Shown: in pieces, positions 26,812 to 35,253 of the stretch
Numbering within the stretch: the stretch's first letter is position 1
How the letters are laid out: the number at the start of each line of letters is the position of its first letter
Program-made: the position numbers and the translations under genes
Assembly: GCA_021773115.1 (NCBI GenBank)
Contig: JAJFKS010000005.1
Location: 124,001 to 188,000, forward strand
Source of the DNA: Woeseiaceae bacterium
GTDB taxonomy: Bacteria; Pseudomonadota; Gammaproteobacteria; Steroidobacterales; Woeseiaceae
Direction: 5' to 3'
Length of the DNA stretch: 64,000 nucleotides
Notes under the pieces: model-generated
Databases searched by the model: none
Told to the model about the DNA's origin: nothing
The model's input: the letters and a program-made list of their open reading frames with translations, nothing else

Positions 26812-27879
26812 GTGTATCGTAAAACCGAAGCGCATATTGATCTTGGTGCGATTCGATCCAATTTTGCACTCGCGTGTTCGCTGGCGCCGCACTCGAAGTG
26901 CATTGCCGTCATCAAGGCCAATGCGTATGGACATGGCATGCTGCGTGTTGCTGAGGCAATGCAGGATGTCGCGAAGGCATTCGCAGTTGCGACGATCGAG
27001 GAAGCACTCGAGTTGCGCAACGCAGGAATCAACAACGCCTTGCTGGTGTTGCAGGGTGTGACAACGTCGACGGCCTGCAAAGTCGCTGCATCCAATAATC
27101 TATCGCTGGTCGTACACAGCCCTGAACAAATCGAAAGCCTGATTGAAGCCAGAGTCTCGCCCAAGGTCTGGCTGAAAATCGACAGCGGCATGCACCGTCT
27201 TGGATTGGCACCGGGCGACGTGGCAAATGCGTGCAAGCGCCTTGATGCCGGTGGCATCAAAGTACAGGTCGCCTGTACCCATTTCGCTTGTGCCGATGCT
27301 CTGGATAGTGATGCAACGCGCCAGCAACTCCAAAGCTTTAATGCAGCTACTGCAGGCCTCGGTTTGCCACGAAGTGCCGCCAATTCGGCAGCCGTTCTCG
27401 GGTGGCCAGAGAGCCACGCTGACTGGATCCGACCGGGCTACATGCTTTATGGCAGCTCGCCATTCCGGGTCGATGTAGAAGCAGCCCGCAAGCTGCAAGC
27501 GGCAATGACATTGCAATCTGAAATTATCGCGATTCGAACCGTGCCGGCGGGTGACTCAGTGGGCTATGGTGCGCGCTGGACTGCGGAGCGGCCTTCCATC
27601 ATTGGCACTGTTGCGATCGGCTATGCGGATGGTTATCCGCGCCACGCACCAAACGGTACGCCGACGCAGGTCAATGGCAGGCCGGCACCGCTGGCAGGTA
27701 CCGTCTCGATGGATGCGATCACCATTGACCTCACCGAGCACGCTGATGCTGCGATCGGCGACCGCGTCGAACTCTGGGGTCCCGACATCGCAGTCAATGA
27801 GGTTGCAGCAGCAGCAGGGACAATCGGTTACCAACTGCTCAGCGGCGTGTCGTCCCGAGTGCCACGAATCTACTCCTAA
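26812..27879 (+). CDS. alr: Alanine racemase
   Basis: A 355-residue fold-III PLP enzyme that interconverts L- and D-alanine. PLP-lysine Lys35 lies in VIKANAYGHG, the second catalytic base Tyr252 in SVGYGARW, and further motifs are WLKIDSGMHRLG, RPGYMLYG, IGTVAIGYADGYPR and GTVSMDAITIDL. It starts with GTG, 2 nt after the lipoprotein hydrolase stop, as the third gene of a carrier-hydrolase-racemase operon. In that setting it could feed murein-derived D-Ala into L-Ala and pyruvate metabolism. It overlaps the convergent spmB-like gene by 4 nt. Confidence 0.96.
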   Translation: MYRKTEAHIDLGAIRSNFALACSLAPHSKCIAVIKANAYGHGMLRVAEAMQDVAKAFAVATIEEALELRNAGINNALLVLQGVTTSTACKVAASNNLSLVVHSPEQIESLIEARVSPKVWLKIDSGMHRLGLAPGDVANACKRLDAGGIKVQVACTHFACADALDSDATRQQLQSFNAATAGLGLPRSAANSAAVLGWPESHADWIRPGYMLYGSSPFRVDVEAARKLQAAMTLQSEIIAIRTVPAGDSVGYGARWTAERPSIIGTVAIGYADGYPRHAPNGTPTQVNGRPAPLAGTVSMDAITIDLTEHADAAIGDRVELWGPDIAVNEVAAAAGTIGYQLLSGVSSRVPRIYS

Positions 27880-28424
27880 GCAATCAACAATTTGCAGAAG
27901 AACACGGCGCTAATCGCACCAACCGCGTCCGCAAACAGTCCGGCGGGAACGGCATGTCGGCTGCGAATGACACCAACCGAGCCGAAATAGACCGCCAGTA
28001 CATAGAAGGTTGTTTCCGACGAACCGTACATTGTCGCGCCGATCTTCGTGGTCAGCGAATCGACGCCGTGCTCGTTGACCAGGTCAGTGAGCAGTCCGAG
28101 CGATCCGCTGCCCGACAACGGACGCATCAATGCCAGCGGCAGATTCTCGGCCGGGAAGCCGACAAAGTTGAGCACTGGAGCCAGTAAGTTCATCAGCATG
28201 TCGAGCGCACCGGATGCGCGGAACATGCCGACGGCAACGAGGATGGCGACAAGATACGGAATGATTCTGACCGCGATCGTGAATCCGTCTTTGGCGCCGA
28301 CGACAAAGACCTCATAAACCGGGACCTTCTTGACGGCCAGAGCGTAGAAAGGAATCCCAACCAGCAGTGTCGGGATGATGTACTTCGCGACGTTATTCAG
28401 GCTACCGACAAGAAGCTCAACCAT
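27876..28424 (-). CDS. spmB: SpmB-like nucleoside-recognition (Gate) membrane protein
   Basis: A 182-residue membrane protein with about five hydrophobic segments. PTLLVGIPFYALAVKKVPVYEVFV, FRASGALDML and the closing RPLSGSGSLGLL...STMYGSSETTFYVLAVYFG-type block match spore maturation protein B and YjiG-type relatives. In Bacillus SpmA/SpmB are required for spore core dehydration and are next to dacB; their substrate is not known. The organism here is Gram-negative, so sporulation is not implied. It overlaps the spmA stop by 8 nt. The two proteins probably form a complex or paired carrier. Confidence 0.88.
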   Translation of the reverse strand: MVELLVGSLNNVAKYIIPTLLVGIPFYALAVKKVPVYEVFVVGAKDGFTIAVRIIPYLVAILVAVGMFRASGALDMLMNLLAPVLNFVGFPAENLPLALMRPLSGSGSLGLLTDLVNEHGVDSLTTKIGATMYGSSETTFYVLAVYFGSVGVIRSRHAVPAGLFADAVGAISAVFFCKLLIA

Positions 28425-29031
28425 GATGATTCTCCTGTTCCTCTTCGTCCGGGACTATCGCAAAGCGTTTCCGTTTCTCGAGAAATTTTACGATCGCAAT
28501 GGCGGCAATCGTTGAGGACAGAGTTGCGAGAATGGTTGTGACAAAAATTTCGCTGGCGGTTGCGCCCATCAATGCGACAACGGTCGCCGGCAGGATAAGT
28601 TGCACGCTGGAGGTATTGATAGCGAGGAACATGACCATGGAATTGGTCGCGGTGTCTTTTTGATCGTTGAGTTCCTGCAACTCCTCCATCGCCTTCAAAC
28701 CGAGGGGCGTTGCCGCATTGCCGAGCCCCAGGATGTTTGCCGACATGTTAAGCACGATAGAACCGATCGCCGGGTGATCCTCGGGCACATCCGGGAACAG
28801 GCGTATTGTGATGGGTCGCAGTCCCTTTGCGATGATCTTGATGAGTCCGGACGCCTCGGCAATCTTCATGATCCCGAGCCACAACGCCATGATGCCGATA
28901 AGGCCGATTGAAATTTCGACCGACACCTTCGCCATGTCGATCGCAGCATTGGTTACGGCGTCTATTTTGTCGTTGTAGATGCCGGCAGCAACACCAATAG
29001 CCATCATGCCGAACCAGATGTAATTAAGCAT
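28417..29031 (-). CDS. spmA: SpmA-like nucleoside-recognition (Gate) membrane protein
   Basis: A 204-residue partner of the preceding gene. MLNYIWFGMMAIGVAAGIYN, GLIGIMALWLGIMKIAEASGL, NMSANILGLGNAATPLGLKAM and MFLAINTSSVQLIPAT-like segments are the SpmA/YjiH signature. About five membrane helices are visible, with a charged cytoplasmic tail (EKRKRF). It lies 23 nt downstream of a cytoplasmic LD-carboxypeptidase gene on the same strand, so ldcA-spmA-spmB is a likely operon. That pairing hints at a murein-linked role for this enigmatic pair. Confidence 0.88.
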   Translation of the reverse strand: MLNYIWFGMMAIGVAAGIYNDKIDAVTNAAIDMAKVSVEISIGLIGIMALWLGIMKIAEASGLIKIIAKGLRPITIRLFPDVPEDHPAIGSIVLNMSANILGLGNAATPLGLKAMEELQELNDQKDTATNSMVMFLAINTSSVQLILPATVVALMGATASEIFVTTILATLSSTIAAIAIVKFLEKRKRFAIVPDEEEQENHHG

Positions 29032-29054
29032 AGAAACTCCTTCCTGGTAGCGAC

Positions 29055-29993
29055 TTATGCCACAGGTGAATCGGGGATCCGGATAAAAGGATCGTCGTCA
29101 GGGGCATTGAGCTCGACGTCGTGTGAGACGGGCAAGGTCACTTGATAGTCGCCGTGCCCGCACGGGAAGTTGCTGATGATGGGGATATCGAGGTCACTGC
29201 AGACGTCCATGACAATCTCGTCGATAGTCTTGCCGAACGGTACTTTGGTATCGGTCATATTCAGCATTTCACCGATGACCAGACCGCTGATGTGCTCAAG
29301 GCTGCCGCTGTTTTTCAAGTGCACCATCATGCGATCGAACTTGTAGAGATCTTCGTTGATGTCTTCGAGAAACAGGATGGCGCCGGTCGTGTCTATTTGC
29401 TCGTTGGTGCCAAGAAGAGAAATGACCAGTGCCAGATTGCCGCCCCAGAGCGGACCATGAGCCTTTCCGGGCCTTAGCGTCCGAGCCCTGCAGGCTTCAG
29501 GAGAGCGAATCTCGAGGTCGGCCCGCCCGGACAGAATGTTCTGAAACACATCTAGGTTGTAATCGATCGTATTCGTGCCGTAGGTGGTCAGCATCGGGCC
29601 GTGAAAGGTAACCAGTCCCGAGCGTTGCGCGATCGATGTCAGGCTGCCAGTGGTGTCGCTGTAGCCAACGAAGATCTTTGGATTCTCACGAATGAGCTCG
29701 TAGTCGAGCAATGGCAAAACACGATTGCCGCCATAGCCGCCTCGGGCACAGATGATCGCGTCGATTGATGTGTCGCTGAACATTGCCATGATGTCGGCAG
29801 CGCGTTCTTTGGGTGAACCCGCATAGATATCCTGTCTAAGTGCCGTGCTCTTGCCGAGAACAAGTTGGTATCCGAGTCCCTCAAATACTCCGGCGGCGCG
29901 TTGCTGTCGTTCGGGCTCCAGCCAATAGGCAGGGTTAACAATGCCGATTCTGGCGCCTGAAAGCAGTCTCCTGGGTTTTATTTGTTCGGTCAT
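29055..29993 (-). CDS. ldcA: LD-carboxypeptidase (peptidase S66), cytoplasmic
   Basis: A 312-residue second LdcA homologue without a signal peptide. It shows IGIVNPAYW, AIICARGGYGGNRVLPLLDYELI, nucleophile Ser112 in VGYSDTTGSLT, GPLWGGNLALVISLLGT, ILFLEDINEDLYKFDRMM and the His in SNFPCGHGDYQ. It should cleave the L,D bond between meso-DAP and D-Ala of tetrapeptides in the cytoplasm. Length and location match canonical LdcA/YkfA better than the exported paralogue at 20520-21569. It heads the spmAB group and is divergent from dgcN. Confidence 0.93.
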   Translation of the reverse strand: MTEQIKPRRLLSGARIGIVNPAYWLEPERQQRAAGVFEGLGYQLVLGKSTALRQDIYAGSPKERAADIMAMFSDTSIDAIICARGGYGGNRVLPLLDYELIRENPKIFVGYSDTTGSLTSIAQRSGLVTFHGPMLTTYGTNTIDYNLDVFQNILSGRADLEIRSPEACRARTLRPGKAHGPLWGGNLALVISLLGTNEQIDTTGAILFLEDINEDLYKFDRMMVHLKNSGSLEHISGLVIGEMLNMTDTKVPFGKTIDEIVMDVCSDLDIPIISNFPCGHGDYQVTLPVSHDVELNAPDDDPFIRIPDSPVA

Positions 29994-30103
29994 CGAGCCA
30001 ACGATACCATTTCAGGATTACAAGATTGAATCGGGAAACCGAAATTGATTCAACAGTCAGTATAATGCGGCGCATTCGGTCGATACCTCTGAACAGTGTG
30101 CCA

Positions 30104-31120
30104 ATGAGAATACAGACGCCATACCTGCTTTTTCTTGCGGATGCCCAGGAAGTTTTGTCACTCAAGGTTGCCAAGGGCATTGTCGATTGGCGGCCGGAGC
30201 TTTGTGTCGGTGAAATTGCGCTTCCGGACTGTGCCGTCACTTTAGGTGTGCCGCAGCTGACTCTCACTGAAGCGAAAGAGCGCGGTGCAAAGACCATGGT
30301 CGTTGGCATGAATAATAGTGGCGGAACGATCGCAGCCAACTGGATACCCACCGTTCTGGAGGCGCTTGATCGCGGCTATGACATCGCCAGCGGATTGCAC
30401 CAGCGGCTTGGCAGCCTGCCAGAAGTTCGAGACCAGGCTCGCCGCAATAACTGTCAGCTAATCGATGTTCGACATACCGAAATTGAGCTCAAGACAGGGA
30501 CGGGACTCCGGCGTGCCGGCAAGCGGCTTCTGACTGTTGGCACCGATTGTTCGGTCGGCAAGATGTATACCGCACTCGCCATCGAAAAAGAGATGCGAGC
30601 GCGCAAATTCGATGCCGATTTCGTGGCAACCGGGCAAAGCGGGATTTTTATCTCCGGCAAGGGGATGGCAATCGATTGCGTGGTTGCCGATTTCATCTCG
30701 GGTGCGGTCGAGCAACTGTCACCGGACAATGCTGCCAATCATTGGGATATTATAGAGGGTCAGGGCTCGCTGTTTCACCCTTCGTTCGCGGGAGTCACGC
30801 TGGGATTACTGCATGGCGCACAGCCGGATGCGATGGTTCTGTGTCATGCCGAGAATCGAAACTTTATGCGTGGCATGCGGGCGCATAAGTTGCCCGGTCT
30901 CCGGGAGACGATGGAATTGAATTTGCAGACGGCACGTCTGACCAGCCCGGATGCCCGGTTCGTTGGTATCGCCGTCAATACTGTGGATTTGTCGCCCAAG
31001 GACAGCCAGGCCGTGCTTGAAAAATACGCCACTGAGTTCGAGCTGCCGTGCGTTGATCCGGTAAGAACCGGCGTTGCGTCAATCGTCGATCGGATTACCG
31101 ACTTGTGGCCGAGCGACTAA
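30104..31120 (+). CDS. dgcN: DgcN-like D-glutamate N-acetyltransferase (DUF1611)
   Basis: About 338 residues from the ATG at 30104; the frame is open to 30026 but the conserved start MRIQTPYLLFLADA fits the ATG. DUF1611 architecture: an N-terminal Rossmann-like domain (GIVDWRPELCVGEI, MNNSGGTI) and a P-loop domain with GTDCSVGKMYTALAIEKEM, ATGQSGIFISGKGMAIDCVVADFISG and EGQGSLFHPSF. DgcN, described from marine Pseudoalteromonas, N-acetylates D-glutamate, after which the enolase-superfamily DgcA epimerises it. A DgcA-like gene lies at 38679-39794. D-Glu is a murein stem-peptide residue, which links it to the surrounding genes. It overlaps the convergent sulfotransferase gene by 4 nt. Confidence 0.83.
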   Translation: MRIQTPYLLFLADAQEVLSLKVAKGIVDWRPELCVGEIALPDCAVTLGVPQLTLTEAKERGAKTMVVGMNNSGGTIAANWIPTVLEALDRGYDIASGLHQRLGSLPEVRDQARRNNCQLIDVRHTEIELKTGTGLRRAGKRLLTVGTDCSVGKMYTALAIEKEMRARKFDADFVATGQSGIFISGKGMAIDCVVADFISGAVEQLSPDNAANHWDIIEGQGSLFHPSFAGVTLGLLHGAQPDAMVLCHAENRNFMRGMRAHKLPGLRETMELNLQTARLTSPDARFVGIAVNTVDLSPKDSQAVLEKYATEFELPCVDPVRTGVASIVDRITDLWPSD

Positions 31121-32301
31121 ACGTCGCGACCGGCGAAAAGCGCGGCAGTTTCGTGGGTGATGTTCCGGATTAGTTCCTCTTGCTCCGCATCAAAGTCAGG
31201 CTGGTAATAGTCGGGCGCTTTGATTGTCGGCGCGTTGGCCGCAATGATTGTTTTGCCGCGCTCATCGTCGAGACCCAGATGCGTGAATACTTTTTCCAGG
31301 CTCTTGATGCTCTCGGAGCAAAGATCTTCATAGGGAACGACGAGGCACGCATTTGCGAGTGATTGATTTTCCTGCATGCGTTGGTGCAAAAAACCATAGA
31401 CGTCCGCCCATTGGCTTGCATACCAGGTAATGTCGTCGAGAAACTGGCGGTAGTGTGCCGGTTGCTCGTCATTGACTATGATCGGGCAGCGTAAAGGGCC
31501 AAATTCAAAATGCCCCGACAGCCGTAATTGTCGCGACACTCGGGCGTCCTTTGCATTCTTTTGGCTAAACAGGTGGTGCTGCTTAAGCAATGAGGCGACT
31601 TGTTGCATGGGGTCGCGAATCGGGATGATGATACGGGCATCGGGAAACAGCCTCAGCAGGTATTCAAGACGGGTAACGTGGTAGTTGTTCTTGGTCAGAT
31701 ACCGTTGTCCGTGCCTGACTGCCATAAGCTTCTGAATGTGGTCCCGATAAAACTTTTCGAACGGCGGATGGCTTTCCTGTTCGCCCATCACATGATTGCA
31801 ATCGCGCTTGTGCGCCGCAGGGAAAAAGTACATCCACAGGACTTCTTCGATTGCCTCCGGGCTGTCAGCCGTGATCATCAGGCGATCTCGATGGGCCCTT
31901 TCCTGGGGCTCCTGCTTCGGGAGCGGGAGCCTTTTACGAAGGCTATTCCACCAATACGGTATCCAGGTGAGTGGAAAGTCGCTGTAGTGGTGACACGCAA
32001 GCTCCGGATGTTGGCTAATCACTTCTGTGAGGATGGTCGATCCAGCGCGCGCCACACCGCACACAAAGATGGGTTTGTCGATCGCCTGGCTGCTTAATTC
32101 CTTAGGTAGTGAAGAGGTCTCCAGATTTCCGAGCGTCTTCCAAAAGCCCGCAGTACTGGCGACGAATTTGCTCGCCCAATGAAGCGCGGTCGGTACATGG
32201 GACCTTGCTTCCAGGGATACTTTTGTAACGACGTCCGGCAAATCTGCAATTCCAGTTGAGTTTACTTCGACGGGTGGTCCTGACAATCTACACTTTCCCA
32301 T
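31117..32301 (-). CDS. Sulfotransferase family protein
   Basis: About 394 residues from ATG 32301; a TTG at 32322 is an alternative. The 5'-phosphosulfate-binding P-loop reads PIFVCGVARAGSTILTEVIS and the 3'-phosphate-binding region IIIPIRDPMQQVASLLKQ. The family moves sulfate from PAPS to sugars, lipids or proteins. The acceptor is unknown. It is divergent from the phosphodiesterase/Oxa1-like/sulfatase operon, so one side could add and the other remove a sulfate- or phosphate-type decoration. Confidence 0.85.
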   Translation of the reverse strand: MGKCRLSGPPVEVNSTGIADLPDVVTKVSLEARSHVPTALHWASKFVASTAGFWKTLGNLETSSLPKELSSQAIDKPIFVCGVARAGSTILTEVISQHPELACHHYSDFPLTWIPYWWNSLRKRLPLPKQEPQERAHRDRLMITADSPEAIEEVLWMYFFPAAHKRDCNHVMGEQESHPPFEKFYRDHIQKLMAVRHGQRYLTKNNYHVTRLEYLLRLFPDARIIIPIRDPMQQVASLLKQHHLFSQKNAKDARVSRQLRLSGHFEFGPLRCPIIVNDEQPAHYRQFLDDITWYASQWADVYGFLHQRMQENQSLANACLVVPYEDLCSESIKSLEKVFTHLGLDDERGKTIIAANAPTIKAPDYYQPDFDAEQEELIRNITHETAALFAGRDV

Positions 32302-32330
32302 AGCAAAATTCCGGGTAAGCAATCTCCACT

Positions 32331-34445
32331 ATGCCGAGCTTCTCCATTGCCCCCATCTTTCGATGGGTCCTCGCCTCGTTCCTGGTGTTGACGCCTTTTG
32401 TTGCAGAGGCCTATATCGGTCCGGGTGCAGGGATCAGTTTCCTGCAAGGTCTTTGGGTTGCCCTGGTAGGCATCGTGTTGTCGGTGGTAGCCATAATTCT
32501 GCTACCGGTAAAAATGTTGTTTCGGCACTTCGGCCGCGTAAAATCTGCTCTGCTGCTGGTCGGTCTCGGCTCTCTTGCCTTTATTGCTCATGAGTACCAA
32601 CCCCAGTCGCCTCCGGAAAAAGTTAACGGCCGAACCCTCGTTTTGGGATTTGACGGGATGGACCCGGAACTCGCGGAGCGCTGGATGCAAGAGGGGTACT
32701 TGCCGAATTTTTCACGCCTGGCGGCGAGCGGCAGCTATCAAACGCTCGCAACCACGATTCCCGCACAATCACCGGTGGCCTGGTCAAGCTTTGCGACCGG
32801 AACCGGACCCGGCGAACACGGTATTTTTGATTTCCTGAGACGATCGACCGATTCCTACCTGCCCGATTTTTCCATCTCGGAGACGGCAGCCGTAAAATAC
32901 ACCGTTGATTTATTCGGCCTGCAAATTCCCAGCGACGGTGGCGAGGTGACCAATCGCCGCATTGGTGAGCCGTTCTGGATGACCGCCGAAAACCGAGGTC
33001 TCAATGCCACGGTACTGCGCGTGCCGGTGACCTATCCGCCTGATCCGATCCATCACATGCTGTCCGGTATGGGTGTTCCAGACCTGTTGGGGTCCCAGGG
33101 GACATATTCTATTTTTACGACCGCGGGTCTCAATAGTACCGACAATCGACGTATCAAACGCGTGATCCCGGATCAGACGGGGCTTATCGAAACAGACCTT
33201 AGCGGGCCGGATGATCCTTTGTCGAGGGGCCAATTACTGGAGCAGCCTTTTTCCATTGAGCCAGCACCTCGTGGCGTTCAAATCAACATCAATGGCGAGC
33301 AGTTTGGATTGGAAGTTGGGCAGTGGAGTGACTGGGTTGCGGTTCACTTTTCAATTGCAGGCCCCATGCGTACCTCGGGAATGGTGCGCTTTCTGTTGCT
33401 ACAGTCCTATCCGGTACTCAAGTTGTATGTGTCGCCCATTCATATTGATCCTTACGATCCGGCGGTCGCGATTTCCTCACCGCAAGAGTTTGCTGCCGAG
33501 CTGGCCGACGAGATTGGTTTGTACCACACCATAGGCATGCCGGAAGAAACCTGGTCGCTGAATGAGGGGCAGATTAGTGATGAAGACTATCTGTCCGTGA
33601 TTCGCACAACCTTAGCCGAACGCGAAGCAATGTGGTACGCGGAACTCGACGCGCACAATACGGAACTTGCGGTTGCCGTATTTGTGCAAACAGACCGAGT
33701 CAGCCATATGTTCTATCGCGGTCTGGATGAAGAACATGCTTTGCACAGCCAGAGCGGCGAGGCAGCGCGCGGAGCCATTTTGTGGATATACAGGGAAGCG
33801 GACAGGGTATTGGGTGAGACGCTCAAGCGAATGGACCGTGAGGATCAACTGATCGTTTTAAGCGACCATGGCTTTGCGCCATTTCGGAAAGCTGTCCATC
33901 TAAATCGCTGGTTGGCAGACGCGGGGTACCTGGTTTTCAAGCCAGGCGAACAAGCGACGGACACTTTATTCACCGCTGTTGATTGGGCGCAAACCAAGGC
34001 TTATGCATTGGGGCTCAATGGCATCTTCATCAATCAACAGGGACGTGAGCCAGAAGGCAGCGTCAGTGTCGCCGAGACGCCGGCACTGAAGACCAGAATT
34101 GTTGAGCAGCTTGTGGAAGCGGTTGACCCGGAAACCGGAGACTCCCTGGTACGACAGGTATTTGATCGCCAGCACATCTATTCCGGTCTGGCGATTGATG
34201 AGGCTCCTGATTTGGTGGTCGGGTATGAAAAAAATTATCGTGCGTCCTGGCAGACTACGCTGGGCGGCACGCCGCCGGAACTTACCCAAACCAATTACGA
34301 AAAATGGAGTGGCGACCATTGCATCGACCCATCACTGGTGCCGGGTGTCCTGTTTACGTCTTTCCCACTGACGTCCGAGGTCAAAAATATTTCGGGAATT
34401 TCCGGTTTGATTTTGCAGCAGTTGGAATCGCAGGCCGGTGGCTGA
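32331..34445 (+). CDS. Membrane-anchored alkaline-phosphatase-superfamily phosphodiesterase
   Basis: A 704-residue protein with a signal-like first helix (to about 28) and two more hydrophobic segments (about 40-60 and 72-88). The type I phosphodiesterase/nucleotide pyrophosphatase domain follows. The first metal Asp108 is in LGFDGMDP, the nucleophile region AQSPVAWSSFATG has Ser147 (or Thr at the following turn), and later metal ligands are in VFVQTDRVSHMFYRG and VLSDHGFAPF. Substrates in this group range from nucleotides to phosphoglycans. It overlaps the next gene by 8 nt as first gene of a three-gene operon. Confidence 0.83.
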   Translation: MPSFSIAPIFRWVLASFLVLTPFVAEAYIGPGAGISFLQGLWVALVGIVLSVVAIILLPVKMLFRHFGRVKSALLLVGLGSLAFIAHEYQPQSPPEKVNGRTLVLGFDGMDPELAERWMQEGYLPNFSRLAASGSYQTLATTIPAQSPVAWSSFATGTGPGEHGIFDFLRRSTDSYLPDFSISETAAVKYTVDLFGLQIPSDGGEVTNRRIGEPFWMTAENRGLNATVLRVPVTYPPDPIHHMLSGMGVPDLLGSQGTYSIFTTAGLNSTDNRRIKRVIPDQTGLIETDLSGPDDPLSRGQLLEQPFSIEPAPRGVQININGEQFGLEVGQWSDWVAVHFSIAGPMRTSGMVRFLLLQSYPVLKLYVSPIHIDPYDPAVAISSPQEFAAELADEIGLYHTIGMPEETWSLNEGQISDEDYLSVIRTTLAEREAMWYAELDAHNTELAVAVFVQTDRVSHMFYRGLDEEHALHSQSGEAARGAILWIYREADRVLGETLKRMDREDQLIVLSDHGFAPFRKAVHLNRWLADAGYLVFKPGEQATDTLFTAVDWAQTKAYALGLNGIFINQQGREPEGSVSVAETPALKTRIVEQLVEAVDPETGDSLVRQVFDRQHIYSGLAIDEAPDLVVGYEKNYRASWQTTLGGTPPELTQTNYEKWSGDHCIDPSLVPGVLFTSFPLTSEVKNISGISGLILQQLESQAGG

Positions 34446-35226
34446 TTTTTCCTTATTTGATATTTTGAGTCCGCTGCTATCGCGATTCGATAGTGTCTTA
34501 AGCGACAGTCTCGCGCTTGCCCCGGTCTGGCGTATTGCCGTTTTCGCAGCACTTGCCAGCGCTGCCTCGATGTGGCTATTCAAACGGCTGTCCAATCAGC
34601 GCGAACTGGCCACGCTGAAACAAGAGATTAAGGAAGTGCAAAAGACGCTGTTCAGGAAGGACAGGGAGGGCGGTGGGCTGAAAACAGACCTGCTGCAGAA
34701 CCTCAAGCTGACCGGAAGGCAACTTTGCTTGAGTTTTTGGCCGGCGCTGCTTGCCTCCATTCCGGTATTATTTCTACTGGCTTTTAGCTCCAATCAGTTC
34801 GGCATCGAAGCCGCAAAAGCAGGTTCCCGGGTTTACGTGACGCCGATGGGCCTGCAGGGATCCCCGGCGGAATACCAGTGGCTGGGCGTTAATGCTCAAT
34901 GGGACGCCCGGAAAAAGGCATGGACATTTTACCAACCGGGAGCCGGGCAGACCGCAACGTTGATGCTCGGTCAACAACAACAGCTGACTCTGCCAACCGC
35001 GGTACCCGCCAGCACTCTCCACAGCAGGTACTGGTGGAATTATCTGCTTGCCAACCCCGCCGGCTACCTCAAACCGAATGCAACGATCGAGCGCTTTGAG
35101 TTCGACACACCTTCACAGCTTATTATCAATTGGGGGCCTGGATGGATGCGCGGATGGCTGTTTGCGTTTATGTTATTCCTCGTACTGTTTTCCGTTGCGA
35201 TTAAGATTGTGTGGAAAATTCAATAA
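34438..35226 (+). CDS. DUF106/Oxa1-superfamily-like membrane protein
   Basis: A 262-residue membrane protein starting at GTG 34438. One helix at about 25-45 is followed by a lysine-rich helical stretch (LATLKQEIKEVQKTLFRKDREGGGL, coiled-coil-like), then LTGRQLCLSFWPALLASIPVLFLLAFS (second helix), a periplasmic beta-type domain (about 115-235) and a final helix at 240-258. The TM-coiled coil-TM start with a helix near LWP/FWP is like EMC3/TMCO1/archaeal DUF106 proteins of the YidC/Oxa1/Get1 insertase superfamily. Bacterial versions with an added periplasmic domain are uncommon. It is sandwiched between the phosphodiesterase and sulfatase genes. Confidence 0.6.
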   Translation: MADFSLFDILSPLLSRFDSVLSDSLALAPVWRIAVFAALASAASMWLFKRLSNQRELATLKQEIKEVQKTLFRKDREGGGLKTDLLQNLKLTGRQLCLSFWPALLASIPVLFLLAFSSNQFGIEAAKAGSRVYVTPMGLQGSPAEYQWLGVNAQWDARKKAWTFYQPGAGQTATLMLGQQQQLTLPTAVPASTLHSRYWWNYLLANPAGYLKPNATIERFEFDTPSQLIINWGPGWMRGWLFAFMLFLVLFSVAIKIVWKIQ

Positions 35227-35253
35227 TCTGCTTTTTTTAAGGATAGAGAACCG

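Noticed and set aside
27876..29031. spmAB as evidence for sporulation
   Set aside because: These families are common in non-sporulating Gram-negatives and no other sporulation gene is present; receptors and lipoproteins show a Gram-negative envelope.
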